This document shows, piece after piece, positions 17,089-26,027 of a DNA stretch of 64,000 nt. The notes under the pieces were generated by a model. That model was not told the origin of the DNA. It made no database searches and saw nothing but the letters and a program-made list of their open reading frames with translations. The stretch's first letter is position 1. The number at the start of each line of letters is the position of its first letter. Both the position numbers and the translations under genes were made by a program. Source of the stretch: Polyangia bacterium (GTDB lineage Bacteria > Myxococcota_A > Polyangia > Nannocystales > Nannocystaceae); NCBI GenBank assembly GCA_030429545.1, contig JAUIFF010000002.1, positions 620,001-684,000 on the forward strand. The letters run 5' to 3'.

Positions 17089-17430
17089 ATGCGCATCGCG
17101 GCCACGGTCCTCCAGGTTTTGCTCGCCCTCGCATTTTTAGGTGCCGGCGGCAGCAAACTCTACAAGGCAGAGCAGCTCATTCCCGAGTTTCAAGAGTTCG
17201 GGCTGCCGTTTGCCGCGATTTATATTATCGGCGGCCTAGAGATTGCGGGGGCGATTGGCCTGTGGATTCGGCCGCTACGTAAGCTCGCGGCCCTGGGCCT
17301 TGCCTGCCTGATGCTCGGGGCGATCGGTTCGCATATCAAAGCTGCCCACGCGCTGGGCCAAAGTGTGCCGTCTGCGGTGCTGCTGGTGTTGCTGGTCAGC
17401 TTGCTGTTGTTGTGGCGCAAGGCGGACTAA
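17089..17430 (+). CDS. DoxX-family membrane protein
   Basis: 113 residues with four hydrophobic segments. The pattern LAFLGAGGSKLYKAEQLIPEF, GLEIAGAIGLWIRPLRKLAA, HIKAAHALG is that of DoxX-like small membrane proteins, which often accompany redox or oxidoreductase genes but have no general function. The ATG start at 17089 follows a 124-base divergent spacer with DUF72. Its stop overlaps the stop of the convergent VWA gene by three to four bases. Confidence 0.75.
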   Translation: MRIAATVLQVLLALAFLGAGGSKLYKAEQLIPEFQEFGLPFAAIYIIGGLEIAGAIGLWIRPLRKLAALGLACLMLGAIGSHIKAAHALGQSVPSAVLLVLLVSLLLLWRKAD

Positions 17431-18644
17431 CCGGTACTGGCCAACCGAGCCACCCGGGCTCGCCTGCGCGGGTCGCCGGGCCGGCGCATGCCTTTGACCA
17501 TTTCGTCGAGTCCATCGAGTGTAAGTGCATACATCGGGAAGACCTCGCGGATTTCGGCGATTGTGCCGTGTGGCCATAACCGCGGCGGTTCGGGGTTGAG
17601 CCAGGCCGCCCGGGGAAACCGGTCGGCGAGTTTTGCCAGCCAGTTGAGGCCACTTGGGCCGCGTTGGCTGTCCCACCAATCGCTGCTGCTCATCATCAGC
17701 TCGCCCGGGTGCATATAGGCATCGCCGACAATGATCACATACCAACGGCGGTCGAGGGTGCGCAGCAACTCGGTGGTTTTGATGCCGTCGGTAAAGCTGG
17801 CGTCGTCGTAGACTTTGCTGTATATACAATTATGAAAGTAGTAGGTGCGCAGCTCTTTAAAGTCGCCGCTTTGGTGGGCCGCCGAAAACAGCCGGGACAC
17901 AAGGTGGGCGTGGGGGTCCATGCTGCCGCCGACGTCGAGCAACAGCAGCAGGCGGACCGAGTTGTTGCGCGGGGGCTGCATCACAACTTCGATGTCGCCG
18001 CAGTTACGTGCAGTTGCATCGATTGTGCCGTCTAAATCGAGCTCGGGCTCGCCGTCTTCGCGGCTGAGCTTGCGCAGGCGTTTGAGGGCACTGGCGATTT
18101 GCCGAGTGTCGAGCACGAGGTCGCGGCGGAAGTTTTGAAACCGGCGCTCGTCGGCGACGATCAGGGCACTGCGACCACCTCCGGCACCGCCGATGCGAAT
18201 CCCACTCGGATGGGCGCCACCCTGGCCAAACGGCGAAGTGCCGCCGGTGCCGATCCAATGGCTACCACCTTCGTGGCGCTCTTTTTGGCGTTTGAGCCGG
18301 TCCATCAACTCGCGCCGCAGCGTCTGCATGTCGAGCGCCTTCAAGGCCTCGCGCAGGGCCGGATCTAGAAACTCCAATTTCTTGGGGTTTTTGAGCCAGT
18401 CATCGAGGTTGTTGAGCAGCGCCTGGGCATCGATCGCGACCCCGCGGAAGGTCTCGGCAAACACCTGGTCGAACACGTCGTAGTCGCCCTCGGTGTTGAC
18501 GAGCAGACAACGGGCGACCGCGTAAAACCCATCGAGCGAATCGCCGTGGAGCCCCTTGGCCAATGCCTCCAACAGCGACAACCAGTTGTGGGTTGTGACC
18601 TTGAGGCCGCGGGCGCGGAGGTTGAAAAAGAAGTCGAGGAACAT
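17427..18644 (-). CDS. VWA-domain protein of the MoxR-associated (CoxE/YehP) type
   Basis: 405 residues. The N-terminus (FLDFFFNLRARGLKVTTHNW) and the MRRELMDRLKRQKERHEGGS region are typical of VWA proteins paired with MoxR ATPases. The C-terminal VWA domain holds the metal site VLLLDVGGSMDPHA (DxGxS; residues about 230-240) and the later WYVIIVGDAYMHPGEL. MoxR/VWA pairs act as chaperones that insert metals or remodel partner complexes. The gene lies directly downstream (6 bases) of the moxR-type gene. Three iterated palindromes (17520, 17819, 18009) are clustered within 500 bases, the densest group in one gene. Confidence 0.8.
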   Translation of the reverse strand: MFLDFFFNLRARGLKVTTHNWLSLLEALAKGLHGDSLDGFYAVARCLLVNTEGDYDVFDQVFAETFRGVAIDAQALLNNLDDWLKNPKKLEFLDPALREALKALDMQTLRRELMDRLKRQKERHEGGSHWIGTGGTSPFGQGGAHPSGIRIGGAGGGRSALIVADERRFQNFRRDLVLDTRQIASALKRLRKLSREDGEPELDLDGTIDATARNCGDIEVVMQPPRNNSVRLLLLLDVGGSMDPHAHLVSRLFSAAHQSGDFKELRTYYFHNCIYSKVYDDASFTDGIKTTELLRTLDRRWYVIIVGDAYMHPGELMMSSSDWWDSQRGPSGLNWLAKLADRFPRAAWLNPEPPRLWPHGTIAEIREVFPMYALTLDGLDEMVKGMRRPGDPRRRARVARLASTG

Positions 18645-18650
18645 GGAGCC

Positions 18651-19484
18651 CTAGCGCTTGCCGAACATGCCCCTTCGGACTTGTTTGCCGACGAGTTCGA
18701 TGTCCTGTTCTTTTTTTAGCAGGGTTCCCAAAAATGGCAGGCCGGAGCCGAGGAGTTTGGCCGGGTCCATGCCGCTGTGGCGCAGGGCCGAGATCCAATC
18801 GATGAGTTCGCTGGTGCTCGGGGGTTTGCGCAGACCGTCGACCGAGCGCAGCCGGTAAAACGCCTGCAGGGCACTGGCGAGCAGGTTGTCTTCGATGTCG
18901 GGGTGGTGGACCCGGACGATCCGCTGCATCAACTCGCGCCCCGGAAACGCGATCCAGTGGAACACACAGCGGCGCAAAAATGCGTCGGGCAGTTCTTTTT
19001 CGTTGTTGCTGGTGATGATGACGACGGGCCGCTTGGCCGCCACAACTTCGCGACCGGTTTCGGCGATCGTAAAGCTCATGGTGTCGAGCTCGTGCAGCAG
19101 GTCGTTGGGGAATTCCATGTCGGCCTTGTCGATTTCGTCGATCAACAGGACCACGCGCTCGGCATTGGTAAAGGCGCGGCCGACCGGCCCAAGCTCGATG
19201 TACTGCTCGATGTTGCGAACGTCGGCATCGCCAAACCGGCTGTCGTGGAGGCGACGGACCGCATCGTATTGGTAGAGGCCATCGACGGCTTTGGTGGTGG
19301 ACTTGACGGTCCAGCACTCAAACGGCGCCTCAAAGAAGTTGGCGATATCGCGGGCGAGCAGGGTTTTGCCTGTGCCGGGTTCGCCCTTGATCAAAAGCGG
19401 GCGGCCGAGGGCGACGGCGACATCGACCGCGCGGCCGAGTTCTTCAGAAACAATGTACTGCGAGGTTCCGGTAAAACGCTTCAC
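18651..19484 (-). CDS. MoxR-type AAA+ ATPase
   Basis: 277 residues starting at a GTG (MKRFTGTSQYIVSEEL). Walker A is GEPGTGKT, Walker B VVLLIDEIDKAD, sensor-1 IITSNNEKELPDAFLRR, and arginine fingers follow, all canonical for the MoxR/RavA group (note FFEAPFECWTVKSTTKAVDG, the MoxR insert region). With the downstream VWA protein it forms a MoxR-VWA module. Client proteins are not evident in the window. The open frame continues upstream to 19817 antisense to the L,D-transpeptidase gene, but the added residues lack family similarity. Only 40 bases separate this start from the divergent transpeptidase start. Confidence 0.85.
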   Translation of the reverse strand: MKRFTGTSQYIVSEELGRAVDVAVALGRPLLIKGEPGTGKTLLARDIANFFEAPFECWTVKSTTKAVDGLYQYDAVRRLHDSRFGDADVRNIEQYIELGPVGRAFTNAERVVLLIDEIDKADMEFPNDLLHELDTMSFTIAETGREVVAAKRPVVIITSNNEKELPDAFLRRCVFHWIAFPGRELMQRIVRVHHPDIEDNLLASALQAFYRLRSVDGLRKPPSTSELIDWISALRHSGMDPAKLLGSGLPFLGTLLKKEQDIELVGKQVRRGMFGKR

Positions 19485-19524
19485 CGCGCAGGAGTATGGC
19501 ACAGGACTGTGGCATACAGGAGAG

Positions 19525-21159
19525 GTGCAAAGGTGGGGCCCATCACCCGGGTCGCGGGGCTCGTCGCGACCGTCTGCCGATGTGGCACGGTTTGTCGTGC
19601 TCGCGGTTGGACTGTGCACCTGTTCGACGGGCCAGGAAAGTCGGCACCTCGCCAGCTCGCCCGAGGAGGTGGCCCAACCGGCATCGGCACCGGCACCGGC
19701 CAAGCTATCCGGATCGTCGGTTGTCGAAGACGACAACGCAGTCCCCAATACGCAGGCGCCCGGGATGCTCGGGCAGGTCGCAGCCGCGGAGGCAAGCGAC
19801 GGTGCCGACGAACCCACGGCCGAGGTGTCGACACCGAGCCCGGCAAAACCGATTGCGACCTATCTGTCCAAGCGCACGACCGTGACCTATGCCGAGCCGG
19901 CCTGGGGGACGACGATCCGTGGGCGCATCGACCCGGAGCACGCCTTTCATGTCTATGCAATGGTCCCCGAGGGGGCCGACTGCGAGGGCGATGGTTGGGC
20001 CGAGACGGCTGCGGGCTATGTGTGCCTACAACGTTCACGCAAGGTCGAAGACCCGGTGGTGCAACTGCCGGCGATCCCGGAGGGGCAAAACACGCCCTAT
20101 ATCTACGCCAGGCCCAAGCAAAGTCGTCAGGGAGTGCTCGAGGCCGAGGTCCCGGTCTATCGCAACAAGTGGGGGTTTTATCGCCAGCGCGAGCCCGTTG
20201 CCTACCTCGAGGCTCGCCACCAGTATGCGTTTGTCGACCTCAAACGCAGCAGACACGGCAAGTTTTTGGTCGATGCCGATGACCAGGCGGTGCCGACCGA
20301 ACACATGCAGGTGTTCAAGCCGAGCAAGCTGGTTGGTCGAACCATTGCAGATGCACCGATTCCCGAGGGGTTGTACGCGGCCTGGTCGGTGCGTCGCCGG
20401 GCCGAGGTCTACGACCGCCCAGACCTGACCCGCGGCAAGGTGACCCGTCGGCTCGACTACCACGAGGCGGTCGAGATCCGGCCTGCGCCGGTGCGCAAAA
20501 AGGGCGAGGTGTTTGAGCTCATCCCGGGGGCGGGGCGCGACGGTGGCGACGGCTATGTGTTGACCGCAGACATTCGCCATTACGTGCCGGGGCCCAAGCG
20601 GACAGATGTCGGCGACGATGAGGTCTGGGTCGATGTCGATGTCGCGCAGCAGGTACTTGCCGTGATGGTTGGTGATACAACCGAATTTGTGACGCTGATT
20701 TCCTCGGGCAGCCACAAGCACCCGACCCCCTCGGGGCTCTATCGCGTTCGCTACAAGCTCGCCTACGGCAAGATGGAAAGCCGCGACGATGCCGACCCCG
20801 ACGAGGTCTACTATGTCGAGGCGGTTCCATGGGTGCTGTACTTCCACAACCGCTACGCCCTGCACGCGGCGTTTTGGCACAACAACTTTGGTCGCCGGCG
20901 CAGCCACGGGTGTATCAACCTGGCCCCGGCCGACGCGCGCTATGTGTTTGAGCGGGCCTCGCCCACGTTGCCCCCCGCGTTTACGTCGATCCACGAACGC
21001 GAGGATGAGCCGGGCACGGTGGTCCGGATCCGTCGCGGGCAAGACCCGGTCGAGGACAAGCGGCGAGGCTTTAAAGATGCTCGTCCCGACGACGACGAGA
21101 TGGCCGAGCCCGAGGCGCCTGAAGCCGACCCAGATGATGCGCAGCCAGGCGAGCCGTAG
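19525..21159 (+). CDS. L,D-transpeptidase (YkuD domain), lipoprotein
   Basis: About 544 residues. From a GTG at 19525 the protein has a hydrophobic segment ending in VGLCTC, a possible lipobox, then a Pro/Ala/Glu linker, a beta-rich middle part resembling SH3-like domains, and a C-terminal YkuD catalytic domain: VWVDVDVAQQVLAVMVGD, LISSGSHKHPTPSGLYRV, YALHAAFWHNNFG and RRRSHGCINLAPADARYVFE, where SHGCIN carries the catalytic Cys. Such enzymes make 3-3 peptidoglycan cross-links or attach lipoproteins. A later start (19582) is possible. The acidic C-terminal tail (EPEAPEADPDD) is unusual. mraY and murD follow, making a peptidoglycan neighbourhood. One palindrome is at 20346. Confidence 0.85.
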   Translation: MQRWGPSPGSRGSSRPSADVARFVVLAVGLCTCSTGQESRHLASSPEEVAQPASAPAPAKLSGSSVVEDDNAVPNTQAPGMLGQVAAAEASDGADEPTAEVSTPSPAKPIATYLSKRTTVTYAEPAWGTTIRGRIDPEHAFHVYAMVPEGADCEGDGWAETAAGYVCLQRSRKVEDPVVQLPAIPEGQNTPYIYARPKQSRQGVLEAEVPVYRNKWGFYRQREPVAYLEARHQYAFVDLKRSRHGKFLVDADDQAVPTEHMQVFKPSKLVGRTIADAPIPEGLYAAWSVRRRAEVYDRPDLTRGKVTRRLDYHEAVEIRPAPVRKKGEVFELIPGAGRDGGDGYVLTADIRHYVPGPKRTDVGDDEVWVDVDVAQQVLAVMVGDTTEFVTLISSGSHKHPTPSGLYRVRYKLAYGKMESRDDADPDEVYYVEAVPWVLYFHNRYALHAAFWHNNFGRRRSHGCINLAPADARYVFERASPTLPPAFTSIHEREDEPGTVVRIRRGQDPVEDKRRGFKDARPDDDEMAEPEAPEADPDDAQPGEP

Positions 21160-21298
21160 GCAAGTTTTTGCCGACCCCTGCGCTCGCTCGACAAAGTTGC
21201 GGCTAACGGAACAGGCCTCGCATCCCGCGCGTTGTCTATTCCCCGGAATTTTGCTGTGCAGCCCCGGAATATGTCAGTTCTAAGGGGAGGATCGGCGC

Positions 21299-22486
21299 TT
21301 GCTGTACCAACTACTTTATTCGCTTCACGCCCAGTTCAGCTGGCTCAATGTTCTGCGCTACACGTCGACCCGAATCCTCGCGGCCACGTTGACGGCGCTG
21401 CTGCTGTCGCTGCTTTTGTACCCGTGGTTTATCCGCACCCTGCAAAAGATCCAGCTCGGGCAGGTGGTGCGCGACGACGGGCCGGAGTCTCACTTCTCCA
21501 AGCGCGGCACGCCGACCATGGGCGGCAGCCTGATCCTGTTTTGCGTGATCATCCCGACCGCGTTGTGGTCGGACATGGACAACAACTTTGTCGTCGGCGC
21601 GATGCTGGTGACGGCGGCGACGGGCGTGGTCGGGTTTTTAGATGACGCCCTCAAGGTCCGGCGCAAAAGCTCGGGCGGGATGCCGGGCAAGATCAAGTTC
21701 ACGTGCCAGGTGGTGATCGCCGCAATGGCGACCTGGTTTTTGTTTGATGTCGAACCCGGGGCGCTGTTCGATTCGTGCTCGTGGTACCCGGGCGACATGT
21801 GTTCGGTGGTGGCTGCCGGCGATGAGTCGGGGACGGTGCCGGCCAACATCCGTTACCGGCTGGCGCTGCCATTTGTCAGCTTTTACAAGACCGCACCCTA
21901 TGTACCGATGGGGCTGTATTTGGCCTTCACGGTGTTTGTGATCGTCGCGTTTTCGAATGCCGTCAACCTCACCGACGGCCTCGATGGCCTGGCCATTGGT
22001 CCGGTAATTGTCTCCGCCGGGGCGTTTTTGGTGCTGACCTACGCGGCCGGGACGTTGATCGCCGGATTCGACATTGCGCGTTACCTCAACATCGCGCATA
22101 TCCCCGGCGTCGGCGAGTTGGCCGTGTATTGCGGGGCGATCTGCGGAGCTGGGATAGGCTTCCTTTGGTACAACACGTTCCCCGCGAGTGTGTTTATGGG
22201 GGACGTCGGTAGCCTGCCTTTGGGGGCAGGTCTCGGCTACCTCGCGGTCGCCTCTAAAAACGAGTTCACCCTGGTGATCATCGGCGGCATCTTTGTGCTC
22301 GAGACGGTGAGCGTGGTGGTCCAGGTCGTCAGCTTTAAGCTCACCGGCAAGCGGGTGTTTAAGATGGCACCGATCCACCACCACTTTGAACTCAAGGGTT
22401 GGAGCGAGCCCAAGGTCGTGGTCCGATTTTGGATTATCAGCATCATTCTGGCCCTCATTGGCCTGGCGACACTGAAGTTGCGGTAA
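21299..22486 (+). CDS. mraY: Phospho-N-acetylmuramoyl-pentapeptide transferase
   Basis: 395 residues. Integral membrane enzyme that transfers phospho-MurNAc-pentapeptide to undecaprenyl phosphate (lipid I). Signature blocks are visible: KRGTPTMGGSLIL, FLDDALKVRRKSSGG with the catalytic DD, FSNAVNLTDGLDGLA, FLWYNTFPASVFMGDVGSLPLG, and MAPIHHHFELKGW. A loop of about 35 extra residues (around residues 160-190, GALFDSCSWYPGDMCSVV) makes it longer than the usual 360 residues. The start is TTG at 21299 with a strong AGGGGAGG 8 bases upstream. murD begins two bases after its stop. Confidence 0.95.
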   Translation: MLYQLLYSLHAQFSWLNVLRYTSTRILAATLTALLLSLLLYPWFIRTLQKIQLGQVVRDDGPESHFSKRGTPTMGGSLILFCVIIPTALWSDMDNNFVVGAMLVTAATGVVGFLDDALKVRRKSSGGMPGKIKFTCQVVIAAMATWFLFDVEPGALFDSCSWYPGDMCSVVAAGDESGTVPANIRYRLALPFVSFYKTAPYVPMGLYLAFTVFVIVAFSNAVNLTDGLDGLAIGPVIVSAGAFLVLTYAAGTLIAGFDIARYLNIAHIPGVGELAVYCGAICGAGIGFLWYNTFPASVFMGDVGSLPLGAGLGYLAVASKNEFTLVIIGGIFVLETVSVVVQVVSFKLTGKRVFKMAPIHHHFELKGWSEPKVVVRFWIISIILALIGLATLKLR

Positions 22487-22488
22487 CC

Positions 22489-23868
22489 ATGGAAAACCCT
22501 GTCCAACTCCCCTGGTCGTGTGCGCTGGTCATTGGTGCGGGTGCCAGTGGTCGGGCTGCGGCCGCACTTTTGCGGCATCTCGGGTGCGAGGTTCGTGTCT
22601 ACGACCGTTCGGCCAAGGCAACTGTTCCCGAAGGTTGTGTTGCATTTGTTGGCAGACCCGAAGTCCCCCGCGAGGCTTTCACTGACATCGACTTGTTGGT
22701 GTTGAGCCCCGGTGTTCCGCCCGAGCCAATCCGCCAAGCGGCAGCCACGTTGGGCGCGAATGTTCAGTTCCACGGCGAGTTGAGCCTGGCGCTCGAGTTG
22801 TTTGAGCAACTCGCACCCGGGCGACCGGCGGTGTTGATCACGGGGACCAATGGCAAGAGCACGGTCACGGCCCTGCTCGGCTGCCTGCTCGAAAGTGCAG
22901 GCCGTGAGCCATTTGTCGGGGGCAATTTGGGCGAGCCGCTATCCACCCGCATGTTGGCATGCCTACGCGACGGGGCGGCCCTGCCCGACAGCTTGGTGAT
23001 CGAGTGTTCGAGCTACCAGTTGGAGACCCTCGAGCACCACCCGACGGCCGTGGCCATGGTTCTCAATGTCACGCCCGACCACCTCGAGCGCTATGCCTCG
23101 TTCGATGCCTATGCCATGACCAAGGCACGGATTTTCGCCGGGTTGTCGGCCGGCGGCCTGGCTTTGGTCGACGCCACCGACAGTTACACCCCGCGGTTTC
23201 GCGGCGAGATTCCGAGCGCGGCTACGTGTGTCGAAGTCGATGGCCAAACGCCAACGTCCGCACGGATTGAGGGCGACGGTCCCGGGCATACGCTGCACCT
23301 TCCGGGCGGTCAAAGCCTGCCGCGCAAGGCCCTGCAATTGGCCGGGCGCCACAACTCCAAAAACGCGCTGTTTGCCGTGCTCGCAGCCCGACACCTCGGC
23401 CTCACACTCGCCCAATGTCGCCACGGGCTCGGCCAGTTTTCGGGGCTCGCCCACCGCATGGTGAAGGTCGCCGAGATCGACGGGGTGGCCTACTACAACG
23501 ATTCCAAGGCGACCAATGTCGCCAGTGTGCTCGCCGGGCTCGACGGGTTTGCCCGCAAGTTTGTGTTGATCGCCGGCGGTCGCGCCAAGGGCGACGACTA
23601 CAGTTTGTTGCGAGGTGTACTCACCCACGGCGGGCGTGGACTGGTGACGATTGGCGAGGCCGGTCCGGCGATTGCCGAGGCCACAGCCGGCATTGTGCCG
23701 ACAACCTCCGCGAGTTCGATGGTGCAGGCCCTGCAAAAAGCCCGCGCGATGGCCAGGCCGGGGGATGCCGTGATCTTGAGCCCTGCCTGCTCGAGCTTTG
23801 ATTGGTACGACAATTTTCGTCACCGCGGCGAGGTGTTTGACGCGGCAGTTCGCCAGCTGGCCGGGTAG
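22489..23868 (+). CDS. murD: UDP-N-acetylmuramoylalanine--D-glutamate ligase
   Basis: 459 residues. ATP-dependent cytoplasmic Mur ligase that adds D-Glu to UDP-MurNAc-L-Ala. Seen: N-terminal VIGAGASGRAAA, VLSPGVPPE, the ATP loop TGTNGKSTVTALLG, ECSSYQLE, NVTPDHLERY, GRHNSKNA, YNDSKATNVASVLAGL, IAGGRAKGDDY and the C-terminal VILSPACSSFDWYDNFRHRGEVF, all family hallmarks. The ATG at 22489 is two bases after the mraY stop. In most bacteria mraY-murD sit inside the dcw cluster, but here no murF, ftsW or murG flank them. Confidence 0.95.
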   Translation: MENPVQLPWSCALVIGAGASGRAAAALLRHLGCEVRVYDRSAKATVPEGCVAFVGRPEVPREAFTDIDLLVLSPGVPPEPIRQAAATLGANVQFHGELSLALELFEQLAPGRPAVLITGTNGKSTVTALLGCLLESAGREPFVGGNLGEPLSTRMLACLRDGAALPDSLVIECSSYQLETLEHHPTAVAMVLNVTPDHLERYASFDAYAMTKARIFAGLSAGGLALVDATDSYTPRFRGEIPSAATCVEVDGQTPTSARIEGDGPGHTLHLPGGQSLPRKALQLAGRHNSKNALFAVLAARHLGLTLAQCRHGLGQFSGLAHRMVKVAEIDGVAYYNDSKATNVASVLAGLDGFARKFVLIAGGRAKGDDYSLLRGVLTHGGRGLVTIGEAGPAIAEATAGIVPTTSASSMVQALQKARAMARPGDAVILSPACSSFDWYDNFRHRGEVFDAAVRQLAG

Positions 23869-23934
23869 GGTGTTTGTAGCAGCATCAAACCCAGGGCCAG
23901 CTCGCCGCTGACGAACGCCTGCTACTCTCGCCGC

Positions 23935-24756
23935 GTGCCACACACGATCATCGACGCCTGGGCCCAGCATCCCACCCAACAGTTTTTGAGCGACCCGATT
24001 TTTGATTCGCTCAAGCGCTGGACCGGGCAAACCGGCCCGATACCCAAGATTCCGATCGAGGCCACGCTTGCGGTGATGGACCAGGCCGGGGTCAGCAAAA
24101 GCCTGCTGAGTGCCTGGTGGGGGCCCCGGGGTCCGATGATCACAAACGACGAAGTTGCTGCCTGGGTAGCTGCCGCCCCCGGGCACTTCAAGGGTATTTG
24201 TAGTGTCAACCTTTACCGGCCGATGGCGGCGGTCCGCGAGCTTCGGCGCTGCGTCAAGGAACTCGGGTTTGTCGGTCTGCGGATATTGCCGTGGCTGTGG
24301 GGCCTACCCCCAGATGATCGCCGCTATTACCCGCTGTATGCCGAGTGTTGCGAGCTCGGGGTGCCGTTTTGCCTGCAGGTTGGCCACGCAGGTCCCTTGT
24401 GTGCCTCGGAGCCCGGGCGGCCGATTCCCTACCTCGACCATGTCGCCCTCGAGTTCCCCGAACTCACGATTGTGGGCGGGCACATCGGCTACCCGTGGAC
24501 CGACGAGATGATTGCATTGGCAACTAAATACGAGAATGTGTTTATCGACACCTCGGCCTACAAATCGAAGCGCTACCCGGTGTCGCTGGTTTCGTACATG
24601 CGTGGGCACGGTCGCCGCAAGGTGTTGTTTGGCAGCAACTACCCCATGATTACGCCGGGGGCCTGCCTCAAAGATTTGGATGCGCTCGGGCTCGACGACG
24701 AGGCGACCGGATTGTTTTTGGCGGGCAACGCCGCCCGGGTGTTTGGCCTCGCCTAA
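23935..24756 (+). CDS. Amidohydrolase-2 family metal-dependent hydrolase
   Basis: 273 residues with a TIM-barrel amidohydrolase pattern: HTIIDAWAQHP at the N-terminus (in place of the usual HxH), ICSVNLYRPMAAVRELRRC, GFVGLRILPWLWGLPPDDRRYYPLYA, VGHAGP, IVGGHIGYPW, NVFIDTSAYKS and KVLFGSNYP, the last three being the usual metal and substrate segments (GHxG, D-S, FGSDxP). The Asp of FGSDYP is Asn here, and the first motif has only one His, so the metal site may be altered. GTG start. The substrate is unknown. An iterated palindrome (24763-24772) follows the stop at six bases. Confidence 0.75.
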   Translation: MPHTIIDAWAQHPTQQFLSDPIFDSLKRWTGQTGPIPKIPIEATLAVMDQAGVSKSLLSAWWGPRGPMITNDEVAAWVAAAPGHFKGICSVNLYRPMAAVRELRRCVKELGFVGLRILPWLWGLPPDDRRYYPLYAECCELGVPFCLQVGHAGPLCASEPGRPIPYLDHVALEFPELTIVGGHIGYPWTDEMIALATKYENVFIDTSAYKSKRYPVSLVSYMRGHGRRKVLFGSNYPMITPGACLKDLDALGLDDEATGLFLAGNAARVFGLA

Positions 24757-24825
24757 TTTAGGTGCAGGTACAATTGGAAATGCCCAGGTCGCCCCGGGCA
24801 CTCGTCTCACTGGCGTTGCCGCTGG

Positions 24826-25770
24826 CTACTTGAGGTTGGCCCGCGAGAAGTCGGTGAGGTGGGCAAACCGGTCAAACCGGTCCTGGACTTGATCGATGGT
24901 CAACTCGCGCAGGCGGTCGTAGCTAAAGCCCTCGACACAAAAGCTCGCCATCACCGAGCCGCAGATCATCGCCGTGCGCAGCACTGGCCCGGCGACTGCG
25001 GTGCCCTGGCCGGCGAGGTAGCCCATGAAGCCGCCGGCGAAACTGTCGCCGGCACCTGTCGGATCGACCACGTCTTCGAGGGGCAGGGCGGGCGCGGCAA
25101 AGATGTCCCCGTCGCGCTCAAACAACAACGCACCGTGCTCGCCGCGTTTGATCACCAAGCTGTGCGGCCCCATCTTCAGGATTTCCTGGGCGGCCTTGAC
25201 GAGGTTGTCCTTGCCGCTGAGCTGACGCGCTTCTTCGTCGTTGATTGTCAGTACATCGATCCCATTGAGCACCTTGGCCAAGTCGCCGCGGGCGATCTCG
25301 ATCCACAGGTTCATGGTGTCCATACCGACCAGCACCGGCTTTTTCATTTGCTCGCGCACCTGCTGCTGCAGCGACGGCTGGATGTTGGCCAAAAACAGGT
25401 ACTCGCTGTCGGCGTAGTCGGCCGGGAGCTTGGGCGCAAAGCTCTCAAACACGTTGAGATGCGTCTCCAGGGTCGTGCGGTCGTTCATGTTGTCGTGGTA
25501 GCGGCCCTTCCAGCGGAAGGTTTTGCCACCCTCGATCACCTCTAGCCCACGCAGGTCGACCCCGGCGTTGCGCAGGTCGTTGGTGGTTTGCTCGGGGAAG
25601 TCGCTGCCGACCACGCCGACGAGCCGCACCGGCGTAAAAAACGAGGCGGCCATGGCAAAGTAGGTTGCCGAACCACCCACGCTCTCAGCCCGCTCGGCCT
25701 TGGGGGTGATGATCCAGTCGATGGCGACGCTGCCGACCACGAGGAGATTAGAACGCTGCGAGGTAGTCAT
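24826..25770 (-). CDS. PfkB-family carbohydrate (ribokinase-like) kinase
   Basis: 314 residues. Pattern of the PfkB family: LLVVGSVAIDWIITP near the N-terminus, GGSATYFAMAASFF (substrate side), FRWKGRYHDNMNDRTT, INDEEARQLSG, LVIKRGEHGALLF, and the catalytic DPTGAGDSFAGGFMGYLA with the GAGD anion hole and Asp base. Related proteins are annotated as adenosine or sugar kinases, and the substrate here is not decided by sequence. The ATG at 25770 (MTTSQRSNLL) is preferred over the extension to 25839. It is a single gene with convergent and divergent neighbours. Confidence 0.85.
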   Translation of the reverse strand: MTTSQRSNLLVVGSVAIDWIITPKAERAESVGGSATYFAMAASFFTPVRLVGVVGSDFPEQTTNDLRNAGVDLRGLEVIEGGKTFRWKGRYHDNMNDRTTLETHLNVFESFAPKLPADYADSEYLFLANIQPSLQQQVREQMKKPVLVGMDTMNLWIEIARGDLAKVLNGIDVLTINDEEARQLSGKDNLVKAAQEILKMGPHSLVIKRGEHGALLFERDGDIFAAPALPLEDVVDPTGAGDSFAGGFMGYLAGQGTAVAGPVLRTAMICGSVMASFCVEGFSYDRLRELTIDQVQDRFDRFAHLTDFSRANLK

Positions 25771-25943
25771 GGTGCGAACGCCCGCATAACACAGCCCGGG
25801 CGGTGGGATGGTGGTCGCCAGGAGCCAAAAACGGAGCATTCACACATCGATTGTGCGAAATTGCGCCGCGGGACGGGAGGCGATGATGTCTGCGTTGAGT
25901 TGTATATGCGAAGATATATTTGCATAGGCATGGATAACCCGAC

Positions 25944-25969
25944 AAAAAAGCCCCGACCGAAGTCGGGGC
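25944..25969 (-). terminator. Rho-independent terminator of the BlaI/M56 operon
   Basis: Read on the minus strand: stem GCCCCGAC - TTCG - GTCGGGGC (25969-25950), an 8-bp perfect stem closed by a stable tetraloop, then six T. It lies about 60 bases beyond the stop of the M56 peptidase gene. Confidence 0.9.
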
Positions 25970-26027
25970 AGCGGGAGTTGGTTCGCCGGTGGCCTTAGCA
26001 GCCCGTGGAGAGAGAAGCCACGGGCTC

